The translations under genes were made by a program, and so were the position numbers. Below, in pieces: positions 61,156 to 64,000 of a stretch of 64,000 nt of DNA (positions are counted from its first letter, which is position 1; the number at the start of each line of letters is the position of its first letter). The stretch is taken from NCBI RefSeq assembly GCF_003426735.1, contig NZ_QVON01000003.1:595587-659586 (forward strand), in the 5' to 3' direction. The notes under the pieces are model-generated. The model did not search any database. It saw only the letters and a list, made by a program, of their open reading frames with translations, and was not told the DNA's origin. The DNA comes from Arenibacter sp. P308M17 (GTDB lineage: Bacteria; Bacteroidota; Bacteroidia; Flavobacteriales; Flavobacteriaceae).

Positions 61156-62424
61156 TTAATTTAATGATTCGCAATATGTTTTATTTACAACTCTATCTCT
61201 CATTTTAGCCTTGTCATTGAAATTTCGTGAAATATTTCTAACAATATCACTATAATTATCTATTTCGTTTCCTTTTTGATGATAAAATGGTTTAATAGAG
61301 GCACAATTATCGTGTTCAAAAATAGTGTTCAATAAAGTTCTATCTGAAACTCCACAAGAATGCCCAAATATGCATATTTGAAAATAGCCACTATTAATAA
61401 ATTCTAATAGTTTTTTATAATTATCTGATTCTAAATAGTTTATTGATTTAATATTTTCTAAGTACCTGTTGTCATTAAGTTCTTCTATTGAATTGTACTC
61501 TTTATCAATTTCATCTCCAAAGCCAAAAATCATTGGATTTTTGTCCGATCTGTCGGTCGTGCCGTGTATGTGATTAAATTTGGATGTTGTGTATTTTTCT
61601 TCTAATTGATTGTAAAATCTTTTTGGGTCTTCATAGAGTAATTCTGTAAATGTATAATTGAAATTTAAAAAAAGCGTTTGGTCTGGAATCAAGTCAAAAT
61701 AGTTGATAGCTGAATCTGATAACAGCATTTTTTTGATTTGATTTTGATGGTCAGTTTTACCAAGTCTTTTAATAATATTCCTCTGATATTCACTTAATCT
61801 ATCAATAGATATGTGGTTAGCTTGTACAGATAGAATATTATCCTTCATAGAATTGTATTCTAATTCAGCACGTTGATTTAGAGAATCTTCTGAAAAGTCT
61901 TTAAATTTATAGGGATGATATATTTTATTTCCAATTGTTGATTTTATCCGAAGAATTTTTTTGTCAATGTTTGAGTCAAATTCTTTTTCTATTCTGGTTA
62001 AATATTGTCGCAATAAATCTTTAATACGACTGAAATCTGAATTTAGCTGTGAGATGTTATATTCATTAGAGCTTTTAGTGTCTTGAAAAGACTTTTTCAA
62101 GTGAAAATAATATTCATTTTCCACATCGACCCAATTATTCAAATTGGATTTATCTGTGAGTTCTTTTAAAAATATATTTTTAAATTTAATCGTAGTTTTA
62201 TAGTCGTTGATTCCTCTTTTTAAATCTTCATATGTTGTTCCCGTTATATATCGTGAAGGAGAATTATTGACTTTTATTTCATCATTTTCAAAAGGCCTAC
62301 CCAAAGGGGTTTCTTGGATGGCAGTTATTGTATTTGTCCAATAGTCATCTATAAATGATTTGTAGCTGGTTTTCATTCCGTGCGCTAAATCAAATCCATT
62401 TCCAATGAGTATTATTCTATTCAT
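61156..62424 (-). CDS. AbiH-like abortive infection protein
   Basis: The 422-residue protein starts MNRIILIGNGFDLAHGMKTS, the hallmark GNGFDLAHG motif of the AbiH family. It has LFLNFNYTFTELLYE with FNHIHGTTDRSDKNPMIFGF in the middle, and IFGHSCGVSDRTLLN near the end. AbiH acts in phage abortive infection; mechanism unknown. The full-length motif set suggests an intact gene. An attC-like repeat separates it from the helicase fragment upstream. Confidence 0.87.
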   Translation of the reverse strand: MNRIILIGNGFDLAHGMKTSYKSFIDDYWTNTITAIQETPLGRPFENDEIKVNNSPSRYITGTTYEDLKRGINDYKTTIKFKNIFLKELTDKSNLNNWVDVENEYYFHLKKSFQDTKSSNEYNISQLNSDFSRIKDLLRQYLTRIEKEFDSNIDKKILRIKSTIGNKIYHPYKFKDFSEDSLNQRAELEYNSMKDNILSVQANHISIDRLSEYQRNIIKRLGKTDHQNQIKKMLLSDSAINYFDLIPDQTLFLNFNYTFTELLYEDPKRFYNQLEEKYTTSKFNHIHGTTDRSDKNPMIFGFGDEIDKEYNSIEELNDNRYLENIKSINYLESDNYKKLLEFINSGYFQICIFGHSCGVSDRTLLNTIFEHDNCASIKPFYHQKGNEIDNYSDIVRNISRNFNDKAKMRDRVVNKTYCESLN

Positions 62425-62453
62425 TAATTATTCTGTTCTTTTTTGTTTTAAGC

Positions 62454-62590
62454 ATGTTGCCAACGGTCAAGTATGAGCGTAGTGCGGGTTTCGGAGCAAT
62501 TCACTGTCCGCTCACCGCAAAGTTTATTAGGATCAAAAATGCTGAATTTTAGCATTTCAGCCCGCATTACGCTTATACAATGTTGTGCCT
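62454..62590 (-). repeat. attC-like inverted repeat between AbiH and helicase genes
   Basis: Imperfect arms of about 30 bases (62454-62488 and 62561-62590; shared core AGCGTAnTGCGGG) surround a 70-base centre that holds a small AAATGCT / AGCATTT hairpin. On the minus strand the ends read GCACAAC and GTTGGCA, near to integron attC core sites, and the element directly follows the helicase stop. This is the place of an attC site at the 3' end of a gene cassette. No integron integrase is visible. Confidence 0.5.
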
Positions 62591-62610
62591 TTGTTGTTTT
62601 ATTCATTTGT

Positions 62611-63921
62611 TTAGAAAAGAATTAAACTGATTTCATCATATTCTATTTCTTCTTTATTCAATCTGCTCTTTAATCTCCTAATATTGATTTCAATGAGTTT
62701 GTCTCCTTCAATTTTTAAGCAGTCTTTGTATTTCTTAAAAATGTAGTCTGCTGAGTGCCTTGAAAGTCCATAATTCTGTAAAGTGATTACGATAGTATTC
62801 TGTGTTCCATACTCTAAAAATGTTGCCCAGTTTACGCCGGCATTATCTTCACCTAAAATTTCAACAAGCATTGCGTAGTAGTTATTGAAGTATTTTTCAA
62901 AAAGAAATCGGAGAACACTTTCAATATCATCAATAATGTTTCCAATAAGAACATTGATATGTTGTTTACTATTGTCGAACAACTCATAAGATGGTTTCCC
63001 GTTTTTATAACCGACCATTAATGTGCTGCCTTTGCGGATGTAATAAGCAATTGATTCATTGATGATTTGGCTCAACGAAACTCCATTTATCCATTGATTC
63101 ATCAGAACAGCAAAATAGTCAAGTTGCTTTTCAGATTTGAATCGCTTTTCCTCTGTTGACCAATGAAACATTGAGTAGAATTTATGAAGCCATTCTTGGC
63201 ATATTTCATAAGTAACCCTGCTTGGCAATTTGATGGCAGATGGATTCTTGGCTTGCTTTTTCAAAGCAATAAAAACCTCATTCTGTATTTTGAGCTTGAT
63301 TGAATTGTTTGTATTCAGAACGCTCGAAGGAACTTCAACCTTCCCGTTTTTCTTTCTTGCCAATTCAATAATTGCTTCCTTATTTTCGGCAATCAGCTTT
63401 TTTATAATTTCACTGTTGTAATTGGCTCGTTCAATTTCAAGTGTGTCAATGCTTATTATATTGGCAATGTATTCCAATATCTCCTTCATGGTTTCCGTTT
63501 CGCCCTTTATCTCGGAGTTTTCATTCAGGATTTGTTCAATCTTCTTTAACTTTCTATCAATGTAGTTTTCAACGGAAGGATTGAGTTTTATTTCCACCTC
63601 AGCTTCTAAGAGGACTTCATGTTTTTTCCAGTCTTTATCCGTTTCCTTTAGACAAATAATATTTCCTGAAAGCTCATGTTTGAGCCGTCCTGCACGCCCT
63701 GCAAGATTCCAAAAGTCTATCGGTTGAAAAGTACTTCTTCCGTTTTTATTATTTAGAATGAAAACGTTTTTAGCTGGCAAATTCACACCTTCCAAAAGGG
63801 TTGATGTACAAAACACAAAATTAATTTCTCTTTCTTTAAAAAGTCCTTCAACCTTGTTTCTAATAATTTGGGGTAAGTTGCCAAAGTGATAGCCAATCCG
63901 TATGCGGCCCACCAACCACAT
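62611..63921 (-). pseudogene. 5'-truncated SF2 (Ski2-like) helicase
   Basis: The frame encodes 436 residues that begin inside the helicase C domain: GYHFGNLPQIIRNKVEGLFK, FCTSTLLEGVNLPAKNVFIL and DFWNLAGRAGRLKHELSGNI (motifs IV-VI). Motifs I and II, which bind ATP, are absent, and homology stops at about 63905 just before a stop-rich stretch. The apparent start MWLVGRIR is probably not native. The remaining part resembles helicases of defence loci such as Hachiman HamB. Truncation was probably caused by an insertion or deletion at about 63,905-63,930. Confidence 0.7.
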
Positions 63922-63924
63922 TTA

Positions 63925-63999
63925 CTAACTTAGCATAATTTTATTTACCGGATTCCCTTCTTGTAAACTTGATCTAAACTTGCTGTAATTTCTTGTAAT
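63925..63999 (-). CDS. C-terminal tail of an unknown protein (partial)
   Basis: The only open minus-strand frame at the right edge reads ITRNYSKFRSSLQEGNPVNK IMLS and stops at 63925. It directly abuts the helicase truncation, so it may belong to an inserted element. Too short to identify. Confidence 0.3.
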   Translation of the reverse strand: MTRNYSKFRSSLQEGNPVNKIMLS

Positions 64000-64000
64000 T

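Overview
The window comes from a marine-type member of the Bacteroidota, most likely family Flavobacteriaceae. The supporting signs are a SusC/SusD pair, CTnDOT-type Tra proteins, an RteC-like regulator, BfmA/BtgA and DUF5712 mobilisation proteins, an IPExxxVDY protein, a DUF4199 protein, an RNase H with an N-terminal viroplasmin domain, and promoters with the Bacteroidota -7 box TAnnTTTG. I cannot name the species from the sequence alone.

Bases 1 to about 27,200 (possibly to the tRNA at 29,554) are part of an integrative and conjugative element. In order it holds a C-terminal gene stub (2-196); a possible oriT and a mobilisation module on the + strand (BfmA-like protein, DUF5712 relaxase, VirD4-type coupling protein, 732-3753); a serine resolvase (3971-4588); an A+T-rich cargo island (4589-15,440); a leftward transfer operon traE-F-G-I-J-K-M-N (22,467 to 15,641, ending in a lipoprotein stub); a rightward N-acetylmuramoyl-L-alanine amidase; a leftward DNA-processing/excision block (EEP-like protein, P-loop ATPase, HTH protein, Xis-like HTH); and the RteC-like regulator. 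No integrase is visible.

The cargo island looks like a defence and toxin island. It carries a DUF4209/HEPN-type protein, an AbiC-like membrane protein, an OLD-family ATPase/TOPRIM nuclease, a HigB/HigA-ImmA toxin-antitoxin pair, a PIN-like protein, an HNH-like protein, a HEPN-like protein and a broken P-loop gene. Its most striking feature is architectural: the 3' end of the resolvase gene occurs three times (intact gene, decayed copy at 7294-7503, 96 percent identical copy at 9481-9630), and the copies punctuate the cargo modules.

Bases 27,413 to 59,860 are mostly chromosomal core: an AraC/TPR regulator, tRNA-Ala(GGC), a universal stress protein, GNAT, MATE, enoyl-CoA hydratase, DUF4199, 2OG-Fe(II) oxygenase, PHP lipoprotein, queD, lpxH, recJ, a PNGase F-like protein, OsmC, purF, a PfkB kinase, rnhA, purN, acpP-fabF-rnc, IPExxxVDY-pyk, a TolB-propeller/amidohydrolase, and susD/susC with a possible leader peptide. 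Intergenic repeats include a MITE-like palindrome (34,838-34,991) and a 40-bp repeat that twice follows a terminator (42,560 and 42,776).

Bases 60,079 to 64,000 form a second accessory patch. A non-coding segment on the - strand carries, in order, several signatures of 23S rRNA domain VI, including a sarcin-ricin-loop 12-mer. It is followed by a small XRE regulator, an AbiH-like gene, an attC-like inverted repeat and a 5'-truncated SF2 helicase. Functional calls rest on motif recognition by eye; no database search was run.
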